From JAXHUA01 sp034189695 (GTDB lineage: Bacteria > Chloroflexota > Dehalococcoidia > E44-bin15): a stretch of 5,701 nucleotides of DNA. Below the pieces are notes generated by a model. The model was not told the origin of the DNA. It saw only the letters and a program-made list of their open reading frames with translations, and searched no databases. The translations under genes were made by a program, and so were the position numbers. Location: contig JAXHUA010000059.1 in the NCBI GenBank assembly GCA_034189695.1, positions 1 to 5,701 on the forward strand, read 5' to 3'. Shown here one piece after another: positions 1 through 5,604 of this stretch (position 1 is its first letter; the number at the start of each line of letters is the position of its first letter).

Positions 1-61
1 CGACGACCAGTGCAGCGAGGGCGACTGTCTTCCACTTGCCCCTCAGGGCACTCAGCTTCAT
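1..61 (-). CDS. livM: LivM-type branched-chain amino acid ABC permease, N-terminus only (cut by window edge)
   Basis: Only the first 20 codons are inside the window; they read MKLSALRGKWKTVALAALVV. A short basic start running into a hydrophobic stretch is what a LivM-type permease N-terminus looks like. The start ATG (61-59) overlaps the stop TGA of the upstream livH-type gene as ATGA, and a purine-rich ribosome site (GGAGAAGAGGGG) lies just before it inside the livH end. Such overlap suggests translational coupling. Identity rests mainly on position: in HAAT-family importer operons the second permease gene directly follows livH, and the two form the membrane channel together. The residues alone would not identify the family. 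Confidence 0.72.
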   Translation of the reverse strand, partial: MKLSALRGKWKTVALAALVV

Positions 62-930
62 GACCCCTCTTCTCCTGCTACCAGACTGCGGGCGCGTATC
101 AGCAGCACTGCAAACAGGAACAGGAGGGCGATGGCGTCCTTGTACGCGGAGGAGATGTAGCCTGCTGCGAAGGACTCCGCGAGTCCCAGCCCAAGTCCTC
201 CAAGTAGAACGCCCCACACGCCAGTGAAGCCTCCCATGGCGGCTGCGACGAAGCCCTTCAGTCCCAGCATTACGCCCATGTCGTGGGAGGCGAAACTGAG
301 CGGAGCCATCACGAGCCCGCCTATGGCCCCCAGCGCCGCCGCGAGTCCGAAGCTGATGAGCGACATACGCCGGGCGTCGATGCCCACCAGGGCAGCCGCC
401 CGTCTGTTTATGGCGGCTGCCTTGAGGGCCTTTCCAATAAGCGTCCGGTTCAGCAGCACATACACACCCGCCATCAGTACCAACGTCACTCCGATGACCC
501 ACAGGCTCTGGGGCTGGATGTATGCCCCGAGGAAGCGGAGCGACTGTTCACCTGTAAAGGCGGGAAGCGGTACTGCATCCCTTCCCCAGTACAGCCCGGC
601 AAGCGCCCGTATGAACAGGGTGCCACCGATGGTGATGATGATGAGGCCGATAGTGGACGCCCGCCGGGCAGGCTGAATGGCTACGAGGTTGAAGACAATC
701 CCAACAACGGTAACCAGCACCACCGAGATGACGACCGCCGCAGCCAGGGGCAACCCCAGGCCCAGCAGGCTGAAGCCGATCATCGCGCCCAGCATGACGA
801 ACTCACCCTGGGCGAAGTTAATGATGCCGGTGACCGAATAGATGATGGTGAACCCGAGACCGACGATGGCATAGATACTGCCCATCGTGATTCCGGACAC
901 GATGTACTGGACGAGTTGTGAAGTCACCAT
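58..930 (-). CDS. livH: LivH-type branched-chain amino acid ABC transporter permease
   Basis: This is an integral membrane permease of the HAAT (branched-chain amino acid) ABC importer family, expected to pair with LivM to form the channel. From the ATG at 930 it has 290 residues, the usual LivH length, and is hydrophobic almost throughout with about eight membrane segments. Seen directly: the N-terminal segment SGITMGSIYAIVGLGFTIIY, the family motif NFAQGEF at residues 38-44, and the cytoplasmic EAA-like loop that contacts the ATPase (about 166-185, GKALKAAAIN...ALVGID). The C-terminal part has a GYISSAYKDAIA stretch typical of LivH. The frame stays open to a TTG at 948, but the ATG at 930 places the first helix where homologs have it. 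Neither start has a good ribosome site, so expression may depend on translation of the binding-protein gene 43 bp upstream. Substrate unknown. Confidence 0.93.
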   Translation of the reverse strand: MVTSQLVQYIVSGITMGSIYAIVGLGFTIIYSVTGIINFAQGEFVMLGAMIGFSLLGLGLPLAAAVVISVVLVTVVGIVFNLVAIQPARRASTIGLIIITIGGTLFIRALAGLYWGRDAVPLPAFTGEQSLRFLGAYIQPQSLWVIGVTLVLMAGVYVLLNRTLIGKALKAAAINRRAAALVGIDARRMSLISFGLAAALGAIGGLVMAPLSFASHDMGVMLGLKGFVAAAMGGFTGVWGVLLGGLGLGLAESFAAGYISSAYKDAIALLFLFAVLLIRARSLVAGEEGS

Positions 931-949
931 CCAATCGTTCGGCGGCAAT

Positions 950-966
950 GGACCGTCGTGCGGTCC
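950..966 (-). promoter_or_regulatory. Intercistronic stem-loop between binding-protein and permease genes
   Basis: A perfect 6-bp inverted repeat (GGACCG / CGGTCC) with a 5-nt loop lies in the 43 bp between the binding-protein stop and the livH ATG. No T-run follows, so it is not a classical terminator. The GG of a GAGG ribosome-site-like tetramer is inside the left arm. In many binding-protein operons a stem-loop at this place protects the binding-protein message and keeps the permease at lower level; that role here is inference. Confidence 0.4.
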
Positions 967-973
967 TCAAAGC

Positions 974-2146
974 CTAGTCCTGCAACCAAACCCACTCGCC
1001 GTCGACGACCTCAATAAGGACAAAAGCACCTGCGGAGAGTCCATTGTGGTCGGTGGCGGACATGTTGAATACGCCTCCTGTGCCAGGGAACTCGGTGATG
1101 TTCTCGAGCGCGTCCCTGATGGCGGCACTGTCAGGCCCCACTTCTTCCAGCGCACTGACCAGCATCATGATGGCGTCGTAAGCGTGACCGCCGAAGGTGT
1201 TGGTTGTGCCCTCACCGTACAGAGCCTCGAAGCCCTCCTTGTAGCTGACCAGGACTTCCTTCTGAGGGTCGGTGTCGGGGAGCTGGTCGGCAACCAGGAG
1301 CTTGCCGGCTGGGAAGATAACGCCATTCGCCGCATCCCCCGCCAGGTCGATGAACTGCTTGTTGGCTATGCCGTGGCTGTTCAGTAGTGGCAGGTCCATT
1401 CCCAGTGCCTGCATGTTCTGGGCGATGACTGATGGTCCGGGATTGGTTCCCCAGCATATGACTGCTTCTGCCTCGGTACCTCTTATGCTGGTGAGCTGGC
1501 TGGTCATGTCCGTGTCCTGGGTGCCGAACTTTTCGTCAGCCACGATCGTCATGTCCCAGTCATCAGCCAGCGCGACAAGCTGCTCTCGGCCTGTCGAACC
1601 ATATCCGCCTGAGTCGGTTATCAGAGCTATCTTGCTTATGCCCTGATCGGTCAGGTATGCGTAGATTTCGCCAACCGCAAGCGTATCTGACTGCGGTGTC
1701 TTGAAAACCCAGTAGCGTTCATCCACCGGCTCCACAATCTTGGAAGAGGCGGCACAGGATACCAGCGGTACCTCTGCTTGAGTGATGGTATCAAGAATGG
1801 CCAGGCTCTCCCCGGATGAGCTTGGGCCGATGACCGCCAGGACTCCATCCTGCTCAATGAGCTTCTTCACCGAGGTGAGGCACTTGGTCTCGTCACTCTC
1901 GGTGTCATAGATGATTATGTCTAACTGGTGTCCGTCTATGCCCCCGGCATCATTGATCTGCTGTTCCAGCATCTCAGCTGTCTGCTTCTCAGGTTCCCCC
2001 AGGGGTGAGTTGAATCCGGTGACGGCAAAAACAGCGCCAATCTTGTACGTTTCTGCCTCCTCCGTTTCCCCGCCATCGCACGCGGAAAACGCGATCATGC
2101 CTGCAAGCATGACCATCGCCAGGAAACAAGCTGCGACCTTTCTCAT
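974..2146 (-). CDS. LivK-type ABC transporter substrate-binding lipoprotein (HAAT family, Peripla_BP_6)
   Basis: This protein captures the solute outside the membrane and hands it to the LivH/LivM channel. It has 390 residues, normal for the family. Residues 1-22 are a lipoprotein signal peptide (basic MRK, hydrophobic core, then FSAC) with Cys23 as the lipid-anchored residue, followed by an acidic Gly/Glu/Asp linker to about 33. The type I binding fold starts at Y34 (YKIGAVFAVTG), with the family signatures INDAGGIDG (64-72), GPSSSG (107-112, usual ligand-contact Ser) and SCAASS (130-135) followed by VDERYWVFKTP. The ATG at 2146 is preceded by AAAGGGGG with 11 nt spacing. It heads the liv operon, with its own promoter upstream. 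The ligand is not predictable: relatives bind hydrophobic amino acids, amides or aromatic acids. The gene symbol is left blank for that reason. Confidence 0.93.
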   Translation of the reverse strand: MRKVAACFLAMVMLAGMIAFSACDGGETEEAETYKIGAVFAVTGFNSPLGEPEKQTAEMLEQQINDAGGIDGHQLDIIIYDTESDETKCLTSVKKLIEQDGVLAVIGPSSSGESLAILDTITQAEVPLVSCAASSKIVEPVDERYWVFKTPQSDTLAVGEIYAYLTDQGISKIALITDSGGYGSTGREQLVALADDWDMTIVADEKFGTQDTDMTSQLTSIRGTEAEAVICWGTNPGPSVIAQNMQALGMDLPLLNSHGIANKQFIDLAGDAANGVIFPAGKLLVADQLPDTDPQKEVLVSYKEGFEALYGEGTTNTFGGHAYDAIMMLVSALEEVGPDSAAIRDALENITEFPGTGGVFNMSATDHNGLSAGAFVLIEVVDGEWVWLQD

Positions 2147-2191
2147 GTAGTTATCATCCCCCTTTCTCTAGTGTTGAGTTCACTGAGCCCC

Positions 2192-2218
2192 TGCCACCGT
2201 GGGCGCCGCATGGTAGCA
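2192..2218 (-). promoter_or_regulatory. Hairpin in the 5' leader of the liv-type operon
   Basis: In the predicted mRNA leader, TGCTACC can pair with GGTGGCA (7 bp, one G-U pair) around a 13-nt loop that itself contains the palindrome GGCGCC. It ends about 45 nt before the binding-protein start codon. No T-run follows and no known riboswitch class is recognised. A regulatory role is inference only. Confidence 0.3.
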
Positions 2219-2236
2219 CAGCGCTTCAAGCGTTGA

Positions 2237-2265
2237 ATTATAGCAAGTTATTGCCCGTAGTGCAA
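2237..2265 (-). promoter_or_regulatory. Predicted sigma70-type promoter of the liv-type operon
   Basis: On the minus strand a -35 box TTGCAC (2265-2260, 4 of 6 consensus bases) and a perfect -10 box TATAAT (2242-2237) are separated by exactly 17 bp. Transcription would start near 2230, leaving a leader of about 84 nt before the binding-protein ATG. The local A+T rise in otherwise GC-rich DNA supports it. A CGCTT-G-AAGCG palindrome (2222-2232) sits on the expected start point and could be an operator. Confidence 0.72.
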
Positions 2266-2292
2266 TCGCTTTCGACGCAGACACAGCAGTGG

Positions 2293-2339
2293 CCGGTTCG
2301 ACCTGGGTCGGAAATTGGCGCCACGCGCGTCGGAACCGG
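2293..2339. repeat. Inverted repeat enclosing smaller hairpins, between exporter gene and liv promoter
   Basis: A perfect 7-bp inverted repeat, CCGGTTC (2293-2299) and GAACCGG (2333-2339), encloses a smaller perfect stem GCGC-CAC-GCGC (2318-2328) and a short GAC/GTC stem (2300-2309). The heptamer GTCGGAA also occurs twice in direct orientation (2307 and 2329). The element lies after the exporter stop codon and upstream of the liv promoter. It lacks a T-run on either strand, so a rho-independent terminator is not supported; it may be a folded 3' end or a binding region. Confidence 0.3.
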
Positions 2340-2373
2340 GCGACTGGACCGACGACCGCATGGAGGGTACTTT

Positions 2374-3027
2374 CTAGCCCCTGACGAGGAAGAGAATACC
2401 GGAGACCAGGAAGTAGACCCCGAGGCCGAGAAGGCCCACACCGCACACACCCAGGAGTATCCGGTACACCTTGGTGCTCATGAGTCGCCTTCCCTTTGCC
2501 ACGAAGAGGGAGACAAGGCTGTACCATCCCAGGTCTGAGGCAATGTGCCCCACGTAGAACAGGGCAACCCCGGCGATTCCCAGCGTGAGCGACCACACCA
2601 GATATGTTGTGCCCACCGTCGCCCACCACAGAAGCCAGAACGGGTTGGCGACGCTGAGTACGATCCCGGCGAGAATGAGTCGGCCGGTAGGGAGCTTCCG
2701 TTCCAGTCCGGCTCCGGTCGGGAGTTCCTGATGGCGAGATTGACGCAGGAGCGAGAACGCCATCCACACGAGGACCGCCCCGCCGATGACCCCGATAATG
2801 CCGGCCACGAGGCTGCTGCCCAGAACCTGACTGAGTCCCCACGCAAGGGCGATGACTAGCAGGAGTTCGACTATTGCGTGGCCCACGATGAGCAGCGGTC
2901 CCGCCCAGAATCCACGACGCGCCGCCTCGCTTATGTTGATGGCCAGCAGGGGACCCGGCGTCACAGAACCCGACAAGCCGACGAGGAAAGATGTCCCGAA
3001 GATGAAGAGAAGACTAACCGGTGCCAC
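2374..3027 (-). CDS. LysE/RhtB-family amino acid exporter
   Basis: This is an inner-membrane exporter of the LysE superfamily, whose members move amino acids or related metabolites out of the cell, driven by ion gradients. The chosen GTG start at 3027 gives 217 residues, the usual size (205-220), and has GGAAGG four bases before it; the frame continues to a TTG at 3066 that has no ribosome site. About six membrane segments are visible (roughly 4-27, 40-64, 70-94, 115-140, 145-170, 187-214). Family marks are T23-P24-G25-P26 after the first helix, G49-H50 in the second, and N128-P129 before an aromatic stretch (FWLLWW). The transported compound cannot be told. It lies 227 bp upstream of the binding-protein gene, which has its own promoter, so joint transcription is uncertain. 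Confidence 0.88.
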   Translation of the reverse strand: MAPVSLLFIFGTSFLVGLSGSVTPGPLLAINISEAARRGFWAGPLLIVGHAIVELLLVIALAWGLSQVLGSSLVAGIIGVIGGAVLVWMAFSLLRQSRHQELPTGAGLERKLPTGRLILAGIVLSVANPFWLLWWATVGTTYLVWSLTLGIAGVALFYVGHIASDLGWYSLVSLFVAKGRRLMSTKVYRILLGVCGVGLLGLGVYFLVSGILFLVRG

Positions 3028-3080
3028 TCCACCTTCCAGTTTCGCACCCTCCCGACCCAAAGTCAACGTGACTCAGGGAT

Positions 3081-3093
3081 GCCTGCCGCAGGC
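3081..3093 (-). repeat. Short perfect hairpin in exporter gene leader
   Basis: GCCTG-CCG-CAGGC on the plus strand is a perfect 13-base palindrome (5-bp stem, 3-base loop), about 54 bases upstream of the exporter GTG. There is no following T-run. It may fold in the exporter mRNA leader; function unknown. Confidence 0.3.
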
Positions 3094-3139
3094 GGCGGCA
3101 ATCCGACTGCGTCCTGCCCTGCCGGGTGTGGCACCTGGC

Positions 3140-3162
3140 GGCTGGCGACCATCCCGCCAACC
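3140..3162 (-). promoter_or_regulatory. Hairpin in exporter gene upstream region
   Basis: On the minus strand GGTTGGCG pairs with CGCCAGCC (8 bp, one G-U pair) around a 7-base loop GGATGGT. It lies about 113 bp before the exporter start and is the strongest fold in this gap. No T-run follows, so it could be a leader structure rather than a terminator; no riboswitch class is recognised. Confidence 0.35.
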
Positions 3163-3393
3163 CTGGCTGTGTACATGATGCATGGGGCAGGAACAGGTGT
3201 GTCCAGGCGATATCATGGGGAGGCGTTATGTAAACTTGCCAGGGCGAAGCTGCGCCTGGATAGGGCGATACCTCGAGGGGCGATTGGCACGAAGGCACCG
3301 GAGCGGGTGGGACATCTGAAGGAGGGATAGGAGTGAGGTATTGGGGGGCGTGTGCATGGCGATGGAGCGGCGACAGGAGGCGCTGCGGGCGCT

Positions 3394-3960
3394 TCAAAGG
3401 CCTATCTGGTCGGACACCTCACGCATTCCCATAATGACGTCGGTGACGAGATCCTTGAGCTCCACCTCGAGCATGGCGACGCCCGTCTCGATGACAGAGC
3501 GGTCCACACCGGCAGCGAATGCCTTGTCCTTCCACTTCTTCATGACTGACTTGGCTTCGAGGTCCGCCACGCTCTTCGATGGTCTGACCAGGGCGACCGC
3601 GGTGATGAGTCCGGTAAGCTCGTCCACCGCGTACAGCGTTTTCTCCATCTCCGTGACTGGTTCAACGTTGGTGCAGTGGCCCCAGCCGTGCGACACCACC
3701 GCCCTGATGTACTCCTCAGGCCAGCCTCGTTCCTCCATTATCTCGCGAGTCTTCTTGCAGTGCTCGTCGGGGAAGCGTTCGTAGTCCAAATCGTGAATCA
3801 GGCCAACGATGCCCCACTTGTCCTCTTCCTCGCCTTTCTTCCTCGCCATGTAGCGCATAGCGCCTTCGACGGCATGCGCGTGTTTCAGCAGGCTGTCACT
3901 CTCGTTGAACTCCTTGAGGAGGGCCAGCGCCTCTTCGTAGGTGGGTTTGCGTTCTTCCAT
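3394..3960 (-). CDS. HD-domain (HDIG-type) metal-dependent phosphohydrolase family protein
   Basis: This is a small cytoplasmic HD-superfamily protein, a fold that usually hydrolyses phosphate esters with bound divalent metal. From the ATG at 3960 it has 188 residues, normal for single-domain members. Candidate metal ligands are in the classical order: H29 (KHAHAVEGAMR), H56-D57 (GLIHDLDYERFPDEH), H91 (VVSHGWGH) and D113 (YAVDELTGLI). The C-terminal region carries the family's conserved text VRPSKSV...KSVMKKWKDKAFAAGVDR. An in-frame ATG at 3999 exists, but only the one at 3960 has a ribosome site (GAGAGGAG, 4 nt spacing). The substrate is not known for this subfamily. It follows a nitroreductase gene by 109 bp and may share its transcript. 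Confidence 0.9.
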   Translation of the reverse strand: MEERKPTYEEALALLKEFNESDSLLKHAHAVEGAMRYMARKKGEEEDKWGIVGLIHDLDYERFPDEHCKKTREIMEERGWPEEYIRAVVSHGWGHCTNVEPVTEMEKTLYAVDELTGLITAVALVRPSKSVADLEAKSVMKKWKDKAFAAGVDRSVIETGVAMLEVELKDLVTDVIMGMREVSDQIGL

Positions 3961-4002
3961 CTGTCTCCTCTCAACAACAGGTTGCCGTGCCAGCTTCATC
4001 CG

Positions 4003-4024
4003 CGGTCGGGTGTCCGTGCGACCG
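4003..4024 (-). repeat. Inverted repeat between nitroreductase and HD gene
   Basis: CGGTCG (4003-4008) and CGACCG (4019-4024) form a perfect 6-bp stem with a 10-base loop; CAT/ATG outside can extend it across a 3-base bulge. It lies about 43 bp upstream of the HD gene start and 46 bp past the nitroreductase stop. It has no T-run, so it is at best a processing or leader structure. Confidence 0.3.
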
Positions 4025-4069
4025 ATGGTGTCCAGGGAACGCCAACGAGAGCCTGGCTGCTTACGCGGT

Positions 4070-4720
4070 CTACGGGACAGGGCGCAGGAGTATGTCGTCC
4101 AGTGGAACCCGTGGGCGTGGTGGTGGGACCTTCTCAGGATACCCGACTGCGACGAGAGCCACCACTACCACGTTCTGCGGCAGACCCAGAAGGCCCTTCA
4201 CCGCAGCATGGTCGGTTATGGCCCCAACCCAGCACGAGCCCAACCCAAGCGCTGTGGCCATAAGCACCAGGTGTTCGACGGCGATATAGGTGTTCGCGGT
4301 GGCTGGGGCGACGACAGTCTGGAGGTCGGGGTCGGGGACGGAATCCAGAGAGTCCCGAAAGGCAGGATCGCTATACCGGCTCAGTGCCACAGCGAACGCA
4401 CCGGACATCTGCACCCCGAAGTCTATGAATTCCTGGGTGCGGCGGCGCGACGCCTCTGACGAGTATGCTGTGAGGTCGGCGCAGGCGACGACCACTGCTG
4501 GCGCCTCCTCGATAAATGCCTGGTCCAGGCATAGCTCGCGCAGACGTTTCCTCTCTGCGCTGTCGGTTACCACCACGAATCGCCATGGCTGGCGATTACT
4601 GCCAGACGGCGCAAGGCGAGCGGCCTCCAGCATCTGGAGTATCATCTCTCGGGGTACCGGGTCGCTCTTGAACCTGCGGATGCTACGGCGCTGCTCAATG
4701 GCTTCGGCTACGGTCAGCAT
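4070..4720 (-). CDS. FMN-dependent nitroreductase family protein
   Basis: A cytoplasmic flavoprotein of the nitroreductase family, which uses NAD(P)H to reduce nitro groups, quinones or other electron-poor compounds. It has 216 residues from the ATG at 4720, which has GGGAG seven bases upstream. Expected FMN-contact motifs are present: R11-R12-S13 with I-R-R-F (14-17), PSGSNRQPW (38-46) and GLGSCWVG (159-166). The end has the family's VGYP and PRVPLDD text. The middle (about 82-137) has its own insertion rich in Ser, Asp and Arg, unlike the neighbouring paralog, so the pair are not a recent duplication. The stop of the other nitroreductase is 149 bp upstream. The natural substrate cannot be predicted from sequence. 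Confidence 0.92.
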   Translation of the reverse strand: MLTVAEAIEQRRSIRRFKSDPVPREMILQMLEAARLAPSGSNRQPWRFVVVTDSAERKRLRELCLDQAFIEEAPAVVVACADLTAYSSEASRRRTQEFIDFGVQMSGAFAVALSRYSDPAFRDSLDSVPDPDLQTVVAPATANTYIAVEHLVLMATALGLGSCWVGAITDHAAVKGLLGLPQNVVVVALVAVGYPEKVPPPRPRVPLDDILLRPVP

Positions 4721-4756
4721 TTGACATCTCCCTCGCCCTGGTCATATTCACGAGAT

Positions 4757-4789
4757 CCCAAGCGATTGCCTGCGGAGCTCAAGTGATTG
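4757..4789. repeat. Two 12-bp direct repeats spaced 21 bp, upstream of a nitroreductase gene
   Basis: CCCAAGCGATTG (4757-4768) and CTCAAGTGATTG (4778-4789) match at 10 of 12 positions and start exactly 21 bp apart, two helical turns. Each contains CAA-N4-TTG, a small dyad. They lie 37-69 bp upstream of the nitroreductase ATG at 4720. Spacing and position suit a pair of binding sites for a regulator, but two copies may be chance. Confidence 0.35.
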
Positions 4790-4869
4790 TCGTCGCTCCC
4801 CGCTCGGTCCTGAGGCAATGCGGGCCGGCACTGGATCCCCTACCATGCAGCCCAGGCGTCTCTGCGATC

Positions 4870-5538
4870 TCAGTCGAAGCCGCACCACATGGTCAGGTTA
4901 TCTACTGCCTCGCGCTCGGTCTCAAGCTTGTTTGCCGGGTAGTCCCAATCCGGGTAACCTATGGCGATGCTGGTAACGATCCGCTTGGACTCTGGTAGCC
5001 CGGCGTGCTTTCGTATCACGTCGGGGAAGTGTACTCCCTGACCCTCTATACAGGTTCCGAGGCCGTACTTGATAGCGGCGAGGCATATCGTCTGGGAAAC
5101 ACAGCCCGTATCGAACAGAGGCCGCGATTCGGACAGGGACCTGTCGACATAGACAATGATAGCGGCAGGTGCGTCGAAGAACCGCACCCCCCGCTGCGCC
5201 CATTCCGCCCTCTTCTGTCTGTCCTTCCTGGCTATCCCCATGAGACGGAATATCTGCTTGGCCAGCTCAACTTGCCGTTGCCTGTAGGCGCCGTGCCACG
5301 GCTCGCTCTGCAAATCGGGATCCGGCTCGGTATTGGACAGCAGCCTGTCGACGTTGTCCTGCTTGATACGCTCCAGTACGTCTCCCGTGACAACGGCGAA
5401 CTCCCAGGGCTGCGCGTTGACGCTGGAAGGCGCTCGCACCGCAATCTCCAGTATCTTCTTGATCAGGGCCTTGGGAACCGGATCAGGCTTGAAGCCCCTT
5501 ACGCTCTTGCGCTGTCGTATTGCCTCGACTACATCCAT
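4870..5538 (-). CDS. FMN-dependent nitroreductase, PnbA-like subgroup
   Basis: A second nitroreductase-family flavoprotein, 222 residues from the ATG at 5538. FMN-contact motifs are R10-K11-S12-V13-R14-G-F, PSSVNAQPW (37-45) and GLGTCIEGQ (159-167). The segment RFFDAPAAIIVYVDRS (119-134), the sentence GYPD near the end and the closing NKLETER...VDNL resemble nitrobenzoate-reductase-like members more than its neighbour does. The frame stays open to an ATG at 5694, but the family alignment begins at MDVVEAIRQRKSVRGF and the predicted promoter at 5575-5604 would leave longer starts outside the message. The ribosome site GAAGGAGG lies 14 nt before the ATG, longer than usual. It probably heads a transcript that can run into the next nitroreductase. 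Substrate unknown. Confidence 0.91.
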   Translation of the reverse strand: MDVVEAIRQRKSVRGFKPDPVPKALIKKILEIAVRAPSSVNAQPWEFAVVTGDVLERIKQDNVDRLLSNTEPDPDLQSEPWHGAYRQRQVELAKQIFRLMGIARKDRQKRAEWAQRGVRFFDAPAAIIVYVDRSLSESRPLFDTGCVSQTICLAAIKYGLGTCIEGQGVHFPDVIRKHAGLPESKRIVTSIAIGYPDWDYPANKLETEREAVDNLTMWCGFD

Positions 5539-5574
5539 GCTCTGTCTTGTTGCCTCCTTCGTTGGTCTGCCGCT

Positions 5575-5604
5575 TTCATACAACATCGGTGAATCTCGTG
5601 TCAA
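5575..5604 (-). promoter_or_regulatory. Predicted sigma70-type promoter of the nitroreductase gene
   Basis: On the minus strand a perfect -35 box TTGACA (5604-5599) is followed after 18 bp by TATGAA (5580-5575, 4 of 6 consensus). Transcription would start near 5568, giving a leader of about 30 nt that contains the GGAGG ribosome site (5557-5553). The spacing and the fit with the gene start support it. Confidence 0.6.

Larger units (their letters stand above)
3028..3393. other. Gene-free intergenic stretch upstream of the exporter gene
   Basis: No convincing gene is seen on either strand in these 366 bases; open frames here read as Arg/Pro/Ser-rich or Trp/Cys-rich text without family features. 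Two strong inverted repeats are present (listed separately), plus a bulged stem-loop at 3239-3259 (CCAGG/CCTGG arms). A weak minus-strand promoter candidate exists, TTTACA (3234-3229) with a 16-bp spacer and a poor -10 TATCGC (3212-3207). A plus-strand AAGGAGG followed by GTG at 3333 opens only 33 codons that run into the HD gene; I do not regard it as a gene. Confidence 0.6.

Noticed and set aside
283..921. 212-residue plus-strand frame opposite livH.
   Set aside because: Asp/Arg/Gln/Gly-rich text without any family motif; it is the shadow of a strongly coding GC-rich gene on the other strand.
2143..2157. Four-codon mini-frame (ATG ATA ACT ACA TGA) overlapping the binding-protein start codon, as in a leader peptide.
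   Set aside because: Its ATG abuts the G-run directly, leaving no spacing for ribosome binding, and four codons are too few for attenuation.
2291..2311. tRNA-like T-arm (GGTTCGA) on the plus strand.
   Set aside because: The flanking bases do not form the 5-bp T stem and no acceptor or anticodon arm is found.
3174..3330. Plus-strand 50-residue frame starting MMHGAGTG upstream of the HD gene end.
   Set aside because: No ribosome site, poor codon use, no recognisable domain; the purine-rich run at its end is better read as chance.
3333..3434. Plus-strand short frame with an excellent ribosome-site-like AAGGAGG before a GTG.
   Set aside because: Only 33 codons, rich in Trp, Arg and Cys, and it runs antisense into the end of the HD gene; it has no protein-like features.
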